NCBI GenBank assembly: GCA_030447305.1
Contig: JAUJPC010000003.1
Location: 124,001 to 188,000, forward strand
Direction: 5' to 3'
From: Actinomycetota bacterium
GTDB taxonomy: Bacteria > Actinomycetota > CADDZG01 > JAHWKV01
Length of the DNA: 64,000 bases
In this document: one piece after another, positions 1 through 9,089 of the stretch
How positions within the stretch are numbered: position 1 is the first letter of the stretch
How the letters are laid out: the number at the start of each line of letters is the position of its first letter
The notes under the pieces: model-generated
Told to the model about the DNA's origin: nothing
What the model saw: the letters and a program-made list of their open reading frames with translations, nothing else
Database searches by the model: none
Position numbers and translations under genes: made by a program

Positions 1-167
1 AAAAAGCTGACAGGGTGGGCCTGGGGGAGGTGGCCGATCAGGTCGAGGAGAAAGCACGAATCGGCACCGAAGCCATCGCCGATACGGTACGAAAGTCAGC
101 AACCGCAGCCGCGAAAAAGACTCTTGCTAGCGGCTCCTCCAGCGAAAGTGGCAGTAGGTCGGCATGA
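1..167 (+). CDS. C-terminal end of an Ala/Lys-rich protein (5' end outside window)
   Basis: An open frame runs in from the left edge and stops with TGA at 165-167, giving about 54 residues. They are rich in Ala, Glu, Lys and Ser, with an amphipathic stretch (VADQVEEKARIGTEAIADTV) and a low-complexity Ser/Gly tail. This composition resembles the tails of small actinobacterial envelope-stress proteins such as the YtxH or holin-like proteins, and such genes follow downstream, but no domain can be named from this tail alone. It is partial; function unknown. Confidence 0.5.
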   Translation, partial: KADRVGLGEVADQVEEKARIGTEAIADTVRKSATAAAKKTLASGSSSESGSRSA

Positions 168-371
168 ACCCCCGACCGAGGCAGGTAGGAGCCCAGGTCT
201 TGAGCCCTACCTGCACTCTGCCAAAGTCTAGAGAAGCGCTAGTCCGCCCTGCTTCTTATTCGGATTCCGCTGTGCTAGCTGAAACGTCAATTTACTCTTC
301 TTGGCACCTATGTCTGGTGTCGCAGCGTCGCCCAGGAAATCGACGTCTGCTTGAATCGAGAAAGTCGTGTA

Positions 372-1103
372 ATGGTTAACCCCGTTGTGCGGTTCGAGGT
401 GATGGGCAATGGGCGGGCTTCTTCCCTCGTTCACTTTTACACGGAGCTTTTCGGATGGACTGCCGCTCCAGTCGTCGACGACGTTTCGTACTTCGCTGTC
501 GATACCGGCACTATCCACGGGATTAGCGGCGGCATTGGTACTTGGCTGCGTCCAGGCAATGTCACCTTTTACGTACAAGTGGACGACATAGCAGCGACCC
601 TCGCTAGAGCCGAGGAGTTAGGAGGAAAAGCCCTCAGCGATCCTGGGGAGGTTGCCAACTCCACCGTCGCCGACGTAGCCGATCACGAGGGAAATGTAGC
701 CGGCCTCGTTCTAAGAAATCCTCGGCCTGAACGGAGCGAAACAGACGGGGAAAATCCCGTCGTCTACTTTGAGATCCAGGGCTCTAACTGGCAGCTCACG
801 CGGGACTTCTGGGCCGCTCTGTTCGGGTGGAAGGTTAAGGACTTCCCCCAGTACAACTACTCAATCGTGCCCGGGACTGAAGCTGGTATCACGGGTGGCA
901 TCGGTCAATCACCAAACGGGCAAAAGCTGGTCACCGTCTACGTTCAGGTCAGCGATTTGCAGGCTATTCTCGACCGAGTTGAGCATCTTGGAGGCAAGAC
1001 AGTGAACCCTGTCTTTGGTCTCCCGGATGTGCAGCAGTTCGCCCACTTCGCTGATCCGGATGGCAACATCATTGGACTTATGTCCTCCGGTCAGCAGCGG
1101 TGA
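372..1103 (+). CDS. VOC (glyoxalase/bleomycin-resistance) protein with two tandem domains
   Basis: About 243 residues carrying two repeats of the vicinal-oxygen-chelate fold. Repeat 1 starts at VVRFEVMGNG and contains FYTELFGW; repeat 2 starts at VVYFEIQGSN and contains FWAALFGW. Each ends in a D(H/P)EGN or DPDGN-I-GL signature typical of the family. Members bind a divalent metal and act as lyases, dioxygenases or binding proteins for small molecules; the substrate cannot be read from sequence. I chose ATG at 372 over an in-frame TTG at 351 because the homologous part begins just after it. No strong ribosome site is visible. It stands alone, with about 500 bases of apparently empty DNA after it. 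Confidence 0.85.
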   Translation: MVNPVVRFEVMGNGRASSLVHFYTELFGWTAAPVVDDVSYFAVDTGTIHGISGGIGTWLRPGNVTFYVQVDDIAATLARAEELGGKALSDPGEVANSTVADVADHEGNVAGLVLRNPRPERSETDGENPVVYFEIQGSNWQLTRDFWAALFGWKVKDFPQYNYSIVPGTEAGITGGIGQSPNGQKLVTVYVQVSDLQAILDRVEHLGGKTVNPVFGLPDVQQFAHFADPDGNIIGLMSSGQQR

Positions 1104-1609
1104 TTACCCATCCATCCTTAGATCAGCCCGGATTAAGAGTTCGAGGACTGGTTGGAGCATTTGTCGCCTGCGTGATAGCGAATAGCGGCGAGGGGAATCT
1201 CGCTGGCTGCGACGTAGATCTTGCAGGGCCTTCGCTCTCCCAGCGGTCCCGATGCAGGCGGACGGTCCCTACCAACCTGACGCCTTGTGCAGGGCCTCGG
1301 CCAGTGCTCGACCCAGCCTTGCCGGACCGTGATGTGGAACAAGCCGGGACCGTCCCCCGGCTATCACGCCGGCAAAGTTCGAGACTGCAGGGATGTACGA
1401 CCCAACAGATCAAACAGTGGAGTCGGTCCCCAAGTGATCGGTGTGAGCGGGACGGCCGTCTACAGGCATCTAACGGGGAACGCTCGGAGTCTGCCTGGGC
1501 GCAAAGATCAGCAAGATCGAAGCCGTCGAATACAGCAGGACGTTGTTAGCTCCGAATGCTTGTGCTGGACATATCCGCTGAGAGCGAATCGACTAAAGAG
1601 GAGGTCTTA
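1104..1609. other. Intergenic stretch without a recognisable gene
   Basis: Open frames exist on both strands here but all are Arg/Ser/Pro-rich, mutually overlapping, and resemble no family. The only clear signal is the ribosome site AAAGAGGAGG at 1595-1604, which belongs to the gene starting at 1610. The promoter for the 1610-5302 gene run probably lies in this stretch. Confidence 0.5.
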
Positions 1610-2299
1610 ATGGCTGTTGAGAGTCAAGTTGGCGACCGGGGCGATCCGAGTCTGGTCGATCAATTAAAAGAGGTCTCGCAAGAAACCACGACTCTGCTTC
1701 GCCAAGAGGTAGAGCTGGCCAAAGCCGAGATCGTTCAAAAATTGGACCTCGCGAAGGATGAGTTCGAGCAAGCATCATCCCAGGTCTCCCACGAGCTTCA
1801 GCAAACCAAAGCTGAGCTCGGGGAGGTCGGTAAGAAGGCGGGGGCGGGTGCCGGTTTATTTAGCGGCGCAGGGCTCTTTGGGTTGGCTGCATTTACAGCA
1901 CTCACTGTGGCATTGGTCGCCGGGATCTCGACCTTCCTGCCGGTGTGGGCAAGTGCGCTGATCGTTACTGCTGTCTACGGAGCCGTCGCCGCCGGCCTCG
2001 CACTGGCGGGCAAAAGCAAGCTGCAGGAGGCCAAAGCCGGCGTGCCGGCAGCCACGGACAGTATGAACAAGGTCAAGGATGTAGTCGCCTCGACTAAGGA
2101 CAGCATCCGGCAAGTACCGGTTGCGCCGGAGATGACCATCAACACGCTCAAGCAGTCAAAGGACCGGCTTGCATCTGCATGGAAGCGTGGGGGCGCGCAG
2201 ACGAAGCCGCCCTCGGAGGCGCCCCCGGAGCAAGCGCCCACACAAAGGCAGAATCCCTCGCTTACCTCCAACACCGATCTGAACTTCAGGAAAAAGTAG
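1610..2299 (+). CDS. Actinobacteria-type phage-holin-family protein (putative membrane protein)
   Basis: About 229 residues. The N-terminal part (residues 1-75) is charged and helical, with the family-typical pattern of a short helix followed by LLRQEVELAKAEI. Two hydrophobic segments follow at about 80-105 (GLFGLAAFTALTVALVAGI) and 110-135, then a soluble Lys/Pro-rich tail. This is the arrangement of the actinobacterial holin superfamily III, DUF1469-like proteins, which in chromosomes are usually envelope-stress or unknown-function proteins, not lysis genes. ATG at 1610 follows a strong GAGGAGG. It begins a same-strand run that continues with DUF3618, YihY, CmpX-like and PAP2 genes. Confidence 0.8.
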   Translation: MAVESQVGDRGDPSLVDQLKEVSQETTTLLRQEVELAKAEIVQKLDLAKDEFEQASSQVSHELQQTKAELGEVGKKAGAGAGLFSGAGLFGLAAFTALTVALVAGISTFLPVWASALIVTAVYGAVAAGLALAGKSKLQEAKAGVPAATDSMNKVKDVVASTKDSIRQVPVAPEMTINTLKQSKDRLASAWKRGGAQTKPPSEAPPEQAPTQRQNPSLTSNTDLNFRKK

Positions 2300-2353
2300 C
2301 GTCGGAAAGGGGTCAGCGGTGTTGTCGCTATATAGAAATCAAGAGGAGGACCG

Positions 2354-2749
2354 ATGACTGAGGCGCAAGAGCAAGACCCTGAGCAGATGCGCGATCAGGT
2401 CGAAGCGACGCAGGCACAGCTTGCCGAGTCCGTCGAAGCCGTCGCCTATCGCAAGGCGCACCTCAAGGAAGAGGTTAAAGACAGGGCGAAGGGCCAGATG
2501 ACCGGCACGTTGGACAGCCTGAAGGACAACGTTTCGGACAAAGCGGAGCTAGCTAAAGAGTCCGCTTCACAAAAGAAAGACGATGTTGCCGAGACAGTCT
2601 CTTCGACGAAGGATCAGCTTCCCGACGTTATCGGCAAAGGCAAGGAAAAGGTAAAGGAGGTCGTTGGTCAGGTTGGCCAGCAGGTCAAATCTAAGGCGTC
2701 CGACGTGCTGAAGGCTGAGTCTTCCTCGAACGGTGCGGGAGATGACTAA
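2354..2749 (+). CDS. DUF3618-type small helical protein
   Basis: 131 residues, almost entirely charged helix. The N-terminus (EQMRDQVEATQAQLAESVEAVAYR) fits DUF3618, in which an R-x-E-x-T-x-x-x-L pattern leads an amphipathic helix; these genes commonly sit beside holin-family DUF1469 genes in actinobacteria, as here. The remainder is a series of 11-residue-like repeats rich in Lys, Asp and Ala (KDRAKGQ, KDNVSDKAELAKES), reminiscent of LEA or CsbD-like stress proteins. It has no membrane segment. The start is supported by AAGAGGAGG ending about 5 bases before ATG. Function is unknown; envelope stress is an inference from neighbours. Confidence 0.75.
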   Translation: MTEAQEQDPEQMRDQVEATQAQLAESVEAVAYRKAHLKEEVKDRAKGQMTGTLDSLKDNVSDKAELAKESASQKKDDVAETVSSTKDQLPDVIGKGKEKVKEVVGQVGQQVKSKASDVLKAESSSNGAGDD

Positions 2750-2794
2750 GGAGGGAGGATAGCGTGATGTCCGAGCGAGTAGATTCTGAGAACG

Positions 2795-3745
2795 ATGGCT
2801 AGCCGTGAGCCGCAATCTGCGGCACCTAAGAAGCCGACGGCCCTGGACAAACGGTCGTGGTGGGATGCGATTAAGAGGACCGGTCGGGAATTCAAAGAGG
2901 ACAATCTGACGGACTGGGCGGCGGCGCTGACTTACTACGGGGTCTTGGCGATCTTCCCGGCGATTCTGGCGTTGATCTCAGTTCTCGGGTTGGTGGGGGT
3001 GAGTGCCACCCAGCCACTCATCGACAACATAGGCAAGGTGGCACCCGGGCCCGCAAAGGACATCTTCACCGGCGCCATTCAGAACCTGCAGAAGAGTCAG
3101 GGGGCAGCCGGCGTTTTCTTCCTGGTCGGTATCGTCAGCGCATTATGGTCAGCCTCCGGCTACGTCGCCGCCTTCATGCGCGCCTCGAACTCGATCTACG
3201 ACATCGAGGAAGGACGTCCCTTCTGGAAGACGGGACCCGTTCGGGTGGGAGTGACTCTCGTGCTGGTCGTGTTGATGGCGGTAAGTGTGGTTGTCGTTGT
3301 CCTTACCGGGGGGCTTGCCGATCAAATCGGCCGGCTGATTGGTGTCGGCCCGACGGCGGTGACGGTGTGGGAAATCGCAAAGTGGCCTTTGCTGCTTCTG
3401 ATGGTCAGCCTGATGTTTGCGATCCTGTATTGGGCGTCACCCAACGTCAAGCATGCCGGCTTCCGCTGGGTAAGCCCCGGTGGCGTCGTTGCGGTGCTCA
3501 TCTGGATCCTCGCGTCGGCCGCCTTCGCCTTCTACGTGGCCAACTTTGGTTCCTACAACAAGACATACGGGACCCTCGCTGGGGTGATCATCTTTCTCGT
3601 TTGGCTCTGGATATCGAACATTGCTGTGCTGCTCGGTGCCGAAATCGATGCCGAACTCGAGCGCGCTCGCCAGATTGAGGCCGGCCATCCCCCGGGCAAG
3701 GAGCCGTTCGTGGAGCCGCGCGATACCAGGAAGATGAAGAGCTAA
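2795..3745 (+). CDS. YihY/BrkB-family inner-membrane protein
   Basis: 316 residues with a soluble N-terminus that includes the family-typical block EDNLTDWAAALTYYGVLAIFPAIL (family: F..d.....AAaLaYy.llalfP). About six hydrophobic segments follow. A conserved Tyr/Gly block near the end (YNKTYGTLAGVIIFLVWLWISN) matches the YihY signature of a final glycine-rich helix. These proteins are polytopic and often misnamed ribonuclease BN; their actual role is uncertain. The ATG is 45 bases after the DUF3618 stop, with an AAGGAGGGAGG stretch at 2749-2759 that is too far away to set this start. The C-terminal tail is hydrophilic. Confidence 0.9.
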   Translation: MASREPQSAAPKKPTALDKRSWWDAIKRTGREFKEDNLTDWAAALTYYGVLAIFPAILALISVLGLVGVSATQPLIDNIGKVAPGPAKDIFTGAIQNLQKSQGAAGVFFLVGIVSALWSASGYVAAFMRASNSIYDIEEGRPFWKTGPVRVGVTLVLVVLMAVSVVVVVLTGGLADQIGRLIGVGPTAVTVWEIAKWPLLLLMVSLMFAILYWASPNVKHAGFRWVSPGGVVAVLIWILASAAFAFYVANFGSYNKTYGTLAGVIIFLVWLWISNIAVLLGAEIDAELERARQIEAGHPPGKEPFVEPRDTRKMKS

Positions 3746-3938
3746 CCGCGGGTAGTCCCAGACCAGTCCATCCTCGTACCTGGATTGGTGCGCAGGGCGT
3801 CGCCACCCCTTCTACAAGCCGCGAAAGATCTGCGTAATAAATTCGGCAGAAAAAGGTCCCCGGTTCGGTTCCATTTTTCAGGGAATCAGATCGGTGAGGC
3901 CAGCAAAACGGGGCAGGCGAACTTCCAAGGAGGCTTGT

Positions 3939-4688
3939 ATGGACCAGTTCAGAGAAGGTCTGGGTGACGCTTGGGCGTCCATCGCCGCGTTTCTTCCGAA
4001 GCTCGTCGGGTTCCTGCTGATTCTGTTTATCGGCTACCTGGTGGCCAAGGCAATTGAGAAGACGGTCGACAAGGTCCTTGAGCGCGTCGGTTTTGATAAA
4101 GCCGTGGAGCGGGGAGGCGTCAAGAAGGCACTCGGGAAGTCCCAGTACGATGCCTCATCAATCCTGGCCAAGCTGGGATTCTACGTGCTGATGCTCTTCG
4201 TCCTTCAGCTGGCCTTCGGGATCTTCGGCACCAACCCGGTGAGCGACTTGATCACAGGTATCATCGCTTACCTGCCGAACATCTTCGTAGCGATCCTCAT
4301 TCTGGTCGTTGCGTCGGCCATCGCGGCAGGAGTGAAGGAGATCGTCGAGGCGTCGCTCGGTGGATTGAGCTACGGCAGGATGCTCGCCATGGGATCAAGC
4401 GTTGCGATCATTGGTATCGGGTTCTTCGCAGCGCTCGATCAGCTTCAAATCGCTCCCACCATCGTGAACACGCTCTTCATCGGACTCGTCGTCCTCGTGG
4501 TCGGCTCAGGTGTCGTGGCGATTGGTGGAGGCGGGATCAGCACCATGAGCCAGTACTGGCAGCGTGCAGCTCAGCGGGCCTCAACCGAAGGAGAGAAGAT
4601 AAAGCAGGAAGCTAGCGGTTCGACGGATGACATCCGGCAGCGGTATGAGGAGCGCAAGCAGCAGGCCAAGAGCGTGCTCCCGGAGTGA
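3939..4688 (+). CDS. CmpX/TM-helix-repeat mechanosensitive-channel-like protein
   Basis: About 249 residues. The first hydrophobic segment (LVGFLLILFIGYLVAKAIEKTVDKVLERVGFDKAVERGGVKKALG) is the conserved TM-helix block seen in CmpX and other channel-like proteins related to small mechanosensitive channels. Three more hydrophobic segments follow, then a short charged tail with a coiled-coil look (RYEERKQQAKS). ATG at 3939 was chosen because AAGGAGG lies at 3927-3933; a longer frame from 3894 lacks support. The stop overlaps the next start by GTGA, so the phosphatase is probably translationally coupled. Confidence 0.85.
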   Translation: MDQFREGLGDAWASIAAFLPKLVGFLLILFIGYLVAKAIEKTVDKVLERVGFDKAVERGGVKKALGKSQYDASSILAKLGFYVLMLFVLQLAFGIFGTNPVSDLITGIIAYLPNIFVAILILVVASAIAAGVKEIVEASLGGLSYGRMLAMGSSVAIIGIGFFAALDQLQIAPTIVNTLFIGLVVLVVGSGVVAIGGGGISTMSQYWQRAAQRASTEGEKIKQEASGSTDDIRQRYEERKQQAKSVLPE

Positions 4689-5302
4689 TCGAACGGTACA
4701 CGCTTTCCTCCCTGGAAAGTGGCGGCGGAATGAGTCCGGAGGATTCCCCGTCCAAAATTGAGGCCGCCGATACGGCTTCCATGTTTGCCCTACCCGAGCC
4801 GGCACAGCCACAGCTTGCGCGAGGCATTGAAGTACTCGGCGACATGGCCCAGGGGTCAATGCTGTGGCTTGGTGTGAGCGCCCTAATGCTTGTTTTCGGG
4901 AAAAGGCGTCTTCGCTACGCCGCTGCTCAAGGAATTGCCTCGCTGCTCGTCAGCACCGTCGCCTCCCATGGTCTGAAGCGCCTGATTCAACGCCGTCGTC
5001 CTCCAAGCAGCCTATTTAGGAGAACCAGCTCGAATCCCAGCTCCTACTCGTTTCCCTCAAGCCATGCGGCAGTTGGTGCGGCGTTCACTAGTTCAGTCGG
5101 CTCGGCGGTTCCCGCCTTGGCGCCTCTGTTTGGCGTTGCTGCGCTGGGAGTCGGTTATTCCCGGATAGATGCCCGAGTTCATTTCCCTCTTGACGTCCTC
5201 GCAGGGTGGCTACTGGGAGGTGCCATTGGTCTTGGGGTCCATGAGCTGGCGGATAGTAGCGGCTCAAACTTGGCCCGGTTAGCTGGATTTAGAGCGCGAT
5301 GA
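4685..5302 (+). CDS. PAP2-superfamily membrane phosphatase
   Basis: 205 residues with all three phosphatidic-acid-phosphatase signatures in order: KRLIQRRRP (K-x6-RP), PSSHA, and SRIDARVHFPLD (S-R-x5-H-x3-D). These hold the catalytic His residues used to dephosphorylate lipid phosphates or isoprenoid pyrophosphates at the membrane. Hydrophobic segments lie between them. The second motif is PSSH where PSGH is commoner; this variant is known in the family. GTG at 4685 overlaps the upstream stop by four bases; ATG at 4730 is an alternative start. The substrate (undecaprenyl-PP or phospholipid) cannot be told. Confidence 0.9.
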   Translation: MIERYTLSSLESGGGMSPEDSPSKIEAADTASMFALPEPAQPQLARGIEVLGDMAQGSMLWLGVSALMLVFGKRRLRYAAAQGIASLLVSTVASHGLKRLIQRRRPPSSLFRRTSSNPSSYSFPSSHAAVGAAFTSSVGSAVPALAPLFGVAALGVGYSRIDARVHFPLDVLAGWLLGGAIGLGVHELADSSGSNLARLAGFRAR

Positions 5303-5817
5303 CCACAGTGGCCCGCCCGGTCCCATGCCGGTGATACCCCTCGTAGTCGGAGGGTGGTGTGCACTGAGCGTCGAGTCTTCCGGAGTCTGAAACCGGTCTC
5401 CGACACCCCGCCTGTGCCCCGACATCCCGACGGATGAGCAAGTTGATCTGTCCAACAGTCAACTAAAGGCAATGTAAGCACGGCTGCCCACAGGAATAAC
5501 GACGCCGATCAGTCAAGGAGCACGATCCCGATGATGACGTTCAAGACGATACCTACCGAGCAGGCGCCGCCCTGGCCTGGGTGTCATGCTTAATGTCTTG
5601 GCGATCACTGAAAACCGCGATTTATGATCACCGAAATTCGCGATTTACTCAGAGTGACGCTCCTCGCTCGATTAACCTTAGCAGCGACCTCCTTTGCGCT
5701 CTTTTGGGCCACCAGACACCTTCATAACGGTTCTGGCAGATTTTTCAGTTCCTGAGTTGGGCTGAGAGCCGCGTTTGGGAGTTGGGGAGGGGCTTGAGTA
5801 CGGCACAGAGCAGTCCC

Positions 5818-6585
5818 TCATTGCTTTACCGCCTCGGCGAGGGCCTGGTGTTCGCGCATCCTCCAGGACGGCCCCTTGATGTTGAAAACCACCGCCCGGT
5901 GCATCAGCCGGTCCAAAATTGCGGCGGCGACAACCGAGTCACCGAAGACCTCGCCCCAGGAGGGCAGCCCCCGGTTGGTGGTGACGATGGTAGATGAGCC
6001 CATCTCGTAGCGGCGGTTGACCACCTGGTAGAAGGCGTTTCCCGCCGCCCGGTCGAGCGGCACCAGCCCGACGTCATCGATCACCAGGACCGAAGGACCG
6101 GTGTAGGTGCGCATCTTGAGCTTGAAGGTGCCCTCGGCGTAGGCGGCGGCGATCGAGGCGCACATGTCGGCTCCCGAGGCGAAGTAGCCCCGGTACCCTG
6201 CCTCCACCGCCAGGGTGCAAAGGGCCACCGCAAGGTGGGTCTTGCCGCAGCCGGGCTGGCCTAAAAACAAAACTGGCCTTCCCTCTTTGACGAACCTCAA
6301 GGAGGCCAGATCCTCGACCAGCTTGCGATCGATCGAGGGCTGAAAGTCGAAGTCGAAATCCTCGAGGGTGCGCCGCCCGGGAAGGTGAGCGAAGCGCATG
6401 CGGGAAGCCAGCCGGCGGTTGCGAGTGGCGGTCACCTCCTCGTCCACCAGCCGGGCCAGAAACTGCAGGTGGTCCCACTTGTCGTCTCGTGCCTGCTCCA
6501 CCAGGGTGGCAAAGCACTCCTCGGCCTTGTTGAGCTTTAGGTAACCTAAGCCGTCTTTGATCTGCTCGTACACCGATTCGCTCAC
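5818..6585 (-). CDS. istB: IstB, AAA+ ATPase helper of IS21 transposition
   Basis: About 255 residues. Walker A is GQPGCGKTH and Walker B is VLVIDDVG, followed by a sensor-type segment IVTTNRGLPSWGEVFGD that is strongly conserved in IstB. The protein binds ATP, multimerises on DNA and delivers the IstA transposase to target DNA. The GTG start at 6585 overlaps the istA stop (TGA at 6582-6584) in a GTGA junction, the usual coupling in IS21; an upstream TTG at 6609 would extend into istA and is less likely. The frame appears intact. Confidence 0.9.
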   Translation of the reverse strand: MSESVYEQIKDGLGYLKLNKAEECFATLVEQARDDKWDHLQFLARLVDEEVTATRNRRLASRMRFAHLPGRRTLEDFDFDFQPSIDRKLVEDLASLRFVKEGRPVLFLGQPGCGKTHLAVALCTLAVEAGYRGYFASGADMCASIAAAYAEGTFKLKMRTYTGPSVLVIDDVGLVPLDRAAGNAFYQVVNRRYEMGSSTIVTTNRGLPSWGEVFGDSVVAAAILDRLMHRAVVFNIKGPSWRMREHQALAEAVKQ

Positions 6586-7903
6586 CGCACACCCCCTGCC
6601 CAGCCGCAACCGCAGCAGGCTGAGTCCGGGTCATAGCTCTCAAGCCGAACCGGCTCGACGTCGTAGTCGCCCTCACCAAGATCGAGCAGATCAACCAAGA
6701 CCTGCTCATGCGGGGAGAACCTCGGGGTTCGCCGGTGGCGGCTGAGTGCAATCTGCTCCGCTTCCCGGCGGTGGCGCGGGTCCCAGACCGGCTCGGAACC
6801 TGAGGGGGCAATCTGGTGGGTAACCTGCAGCTGGCCCCGGTGGCGTACCTCGATGATTCGCCGGTCAACCGGCAGCCTGACCTCCACGATCTGGCTGGCC
6901 AGGGCCGGTGGCACCGAGTAGAAGACCCCGTCGACCTCGATCATCGGAACCGCTTGCCCGACCTGGCGGGACTCCCGCTTTGAGGTGTCGAATCTGAGGC
7001 GGGGAAGCGGCCCCAACATCTGCAGCTCGTCTTTGATCCGCTCCGCCGGAGCCATCCCGGTCACCCGATGGGGCCGGTGGTGGACGTTGTGCTCGAGCCA
7101 TTCGTCAGCCCTTCGGTTCAGCTCGTTGATGCTGGCGGGTGGTCCGGTCACGGTCACCTCCTGCAAGAACGCCTCCTTCATCTCCCAAAAGGGACGCTCC
7201 ACCTTGCCCTTGCGCTTGGCGTCGCCGGCCTGGCACGCCTTGAAGGAAAAGCCGTGGTAGGCGGCGAACTCCAACGACTCAGCGAACCAGCGAAACACCC
7301 GGCCGTGGGAGCGACCCAGGCACCCCATCCGGTCGGTGCGTCCGACTCCGGGGACTCCGCCGGTGTCCTCGAAAAGCGCACCAGCCCCTCGAAGGTGTGG
7401 TGGCGGTCGATTGAGTCGGTGAACCACCAGTGGCGGCGCCGGCAGTAGCACAGGATCGCCCCGAAACAGTGCAGCTGCTCCCACCCCCACAGCCGGGCGA
7501 AGTCGCAACAGTCGGACCAGTCGAACTGGAACTCCTCCCCGGGGGCGGTCTCGATCGGAACCGAAACCTCGACCTGCCGGCCCCGACGTGAGCCTCGCAC
7601 CCCGCACAGGTACCGAGCGAGCGTCGGGTAGCTGCCGGTGAAGCCTTTAGCTCGGAGCAGCCGCTCGACCGAGGTGGCGAGCAGGTTGGGGTTGGCCTTG
7701 AGCAGCATGGCTATCTCTTGGGCCCAGTGCTCGTTGATCACAAGGTTGGCCGGATCGATCTGCCGCTTCTGTGGCGGTCCACCCCGGCGGATCCACTCCC
7801 GTACCGTCGCCGGGTGGTACCCGACCTCCTCGGCGATCTGCTGCAGGGTCCAGCCTTGCCTTTTCAGTCCTGGAATGTCCAAATACTCCTCCTGAGTCAT
7901 CAT
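6582..7903 (-). pseudogene. istA: IstA transposase of IS21, split by one frameshift
   Basis: The N-terminal part (from ATG at 7903 with AGGAGGG upstream) has a helix-turn-helix (WTLQQIAEEVGYHPATVREWI) and the first catalytic Asp region (FQFDWSDC). The frame is lost at a TTTT run (7371-7374 on the plus strand, read as aaaa); the rest continues in another frame as FEDTGGVPGVGRTDRMG and onward to KGKVERPFWEMKE, the catalytic Glu region, and a C-terminal DNA-binding part. Adding one T, or a -1 slip at TTTT, restores one product of about 440 residues. It is either decay, a sequencing error, or, less likely, programmed frameshifting. Confidence 0.85.
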
Positions 7904-8214
7904 CGTGTAGCCCTCCTGGCTGTTCGGCTTGGTCGCCAACAGCCTCGGAGGGCAATGACCACGCAGGGTGGATTAACCCTGCGGGAGGAGCGTCAATTTG
8001 TCAGATCACCGCGAGATTCGATGATCATGTTTCGCGAGATTCAGTGATCGCCGACATAATGCGTGCCCGAGGGCAATCCTTTCGTGACGCCCTGACGACT
8101 GACAGCCGCCCTGGCGGGTTTCGCCGACCACCTGACCACCGCACAGACGAAGTTACTGAAATTGTCGATGAGGATGCTAAGGTCTGAGGCCTAGCACCTA
8201 ACTGCAATAAGTGC

Positions 8215-8550
8215 TTATGGGCCCACTCGTCCTCGCGCACTCGCGGACGCGGGAAGCAGCCGGGAGCTGAACAAGTCAATGGCATCGCGGGCCACGGTAC
8301 TGAGTGCGGCTGCGGCCGCATCCTGAGCGGGCGGGCGCAACGTCTTAGAGCCGACCCGCAGCCGAGGCACGAGAGAGCATGCTTGGGCGGCGTCGTTGAT
8401 GACGCCCTTATCGATGGGGATCGCGCCCCGCCCCTGCGTGAGCCCCTTCAGTGTCCGGTCGATCGCTACAACAGGCAAACTGATGCAATGAGCTTGGAAG
8501 TCACGGTCGACAGCAGGGACTTCGAGTCGATTGTCGACTCTGTTACCCAT
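8215..8550 (-). pseudogene. Remnant of a CGNR/ABATE-type zinc-finger regulator
   Basis: The predicted 111 residues resemble the N-terminal ABATE region of CGNR-type regulators, in particular INDAAQACSLVPRLR and ALSTVARDAIDLFSS, where family members read roughly lN-aa...p-L then aLArdAvdLl. The following Cys-containing finger, with its CGNR motif, is missing. A short R-V-R-E-C-A stretch that would start it lies in another frame just downstream. So this looks like a truncated, frameshifted fragment. The match is by eye and weak; an unrelated hypothetical or non-coding DNA remains possible. Confidence 0.35.
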
Positions 8551-8556
8551 CTGTGC

Positions 8557-8582
8557 GTGCTCCTAAGAGGAGACTATTCAAA
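8557..8582 (+). repeat. Copy of the IS110 left-end motif, upstream of hicB
   Basis: GTGCTCCTAAGAGGAGACTA plus TTCAAA matches the first 26 bases of both IS110 copies (12189, 17008) at all but a few positions. The CTCCT-AA-GAGGAG part can form a small hairpin. Similarity to the IS110 end stops after this block. It lies 49 bases before the hicB start, so it may also hold promoter or operator sequence. Confidence 0.5.
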
Positions 8583-8630
8583 CCCTGAAAGCGATCGCTT
8601 GCTCGGGCATTTGGTCGGTACACTTGGGAG

Positions 8631-8837
8631 ATGAGCACCACATTTACCGCAGCCGTTTCCCACGAGGAGCCTTGGTTCGTGGCGCGCTGCCTGGAGATTG
8701 AGGTAGCAAGCCAGGGGAAGACGACCGACGAGGCTCTCGCGAACCTCAAGGAGGCCCTGGAACTGTACTTCGAGGACGTGCCGTTCCCAGAGGATATTGA
8801 ACCGCTGCTCATAGCAAAGGTCGAAGTTTCGGCTTGA
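8631..8837 (+). CDS. hicB: HicB-family antitoxin
   Basis: 68 residues with the HicB fold signature: FTAAVSHEEPWFVARCLEIEVASQGKTTDEALANLKEALELYFED, a partial RNase-H-like core in which the normal pattern is ..v....g..v.....G..tGdT.EEA..nl.eal. No C-terminal DNA-binding domain is present, so it belongs to the short HicB class. It should neutralise the HicA RNase encoded next and, with or without HicA, may repress its own promoter. GGGAG lies directly before ATG at 8631. The stop overlaps the hicA start by TTGA. The antitoxin-first order is one of the two known orders. Confidence 0.85.
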   Translation: MSTTFTAAVSHEEPWFVARCLEIEVASQGKTTDEALANLKEALELYFEDVPFPEDIEPLLIAKVEVSA

Positions 8838-9055
8838 CGTCGCGCCTGCCAATCGTATCCGGCGCCGAGGCGATCAAGGCACTGGGCAAGGCGGGATATA
8901 AGCAGGTCAGCCAACGAGGCAGCCACGTGAAGCTTCGCAGCGCGGACGGCCGCACAGTCATAGTTCCGATGCACCATGAACTCGCCCAAGGAACGCTCAG
9001 ATCAATCCTGCGACAGGCAGGGCTTAGCAGCGGGGAGTTTGGCGAATTGCTCTGA
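8834..9055 (+). CDS. hicA: HicA-family mRNA interferase toxin
   Basis: 73 residues with the HicA double-stranded-RNA-binding-like fold. The signature is ALGKAGYKQVSQRGSHVKLRS, in which the His of RGSH is the catalytic residue, followed by VIVPMHHELAQGTLRSILRQAGLS. HicA cleaves mRNA and arrests growth when HicB is depleted. Translation starts at a TTG that overlaps the hicB stop, which couples the toxin to its antitoxin. The frame is intact and the catalytic His is present, so the pair is likely functional. Confidence 0.88.
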   Translation: MTSRLPIVSGAEAIKALGKAGYKQVSQRGSHVKLRSADGRTVIVPMHHELAQGTLRSILRQAGLSSGEFGELL

Positions 9056-9089
9056 CCGGTTCGAATAAGCGCGGTCAGGGTCTGAAAAT

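Larger units (their letters stand above)
5594..8056 (-). mobile_element. IS21-family insertion sequence, about 2.46 kb
   Basis: The element holds istA and istB in one overlapping pair on the minus strand. Its ends are imperfect inverted repeats starting TGTC: both read TGTC..GGCGATCACTGAA, inward from 5594 and from 8056. Inside each end a second copy of the same motif follows: GATCACTGAAAACCGCGA then GATCACCGAAATTCGCGA on the left, and a matching pair on the right. Such multiple terminal repeats are typical of IS21. The flanks share only TAA at both sides, so a target duplication is not clear. IstA carries one frameshift, which may make the element inactive. Confidence 0.88.

Noticed and set aside
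7371-7374. Programmed -1 frameshift in istA
   Set aside because: A TTTT slip would restore the frame, but no full slippery heptamer or stimulator is evident, IS21 istA is normally one frame, and many similar homopolymer breaks occur in this window.
5584-8065. Clear target-site duplication of the IS21 element
   Set aside because: The flanks share only TAA next to the TGTC ends, too short to claim.
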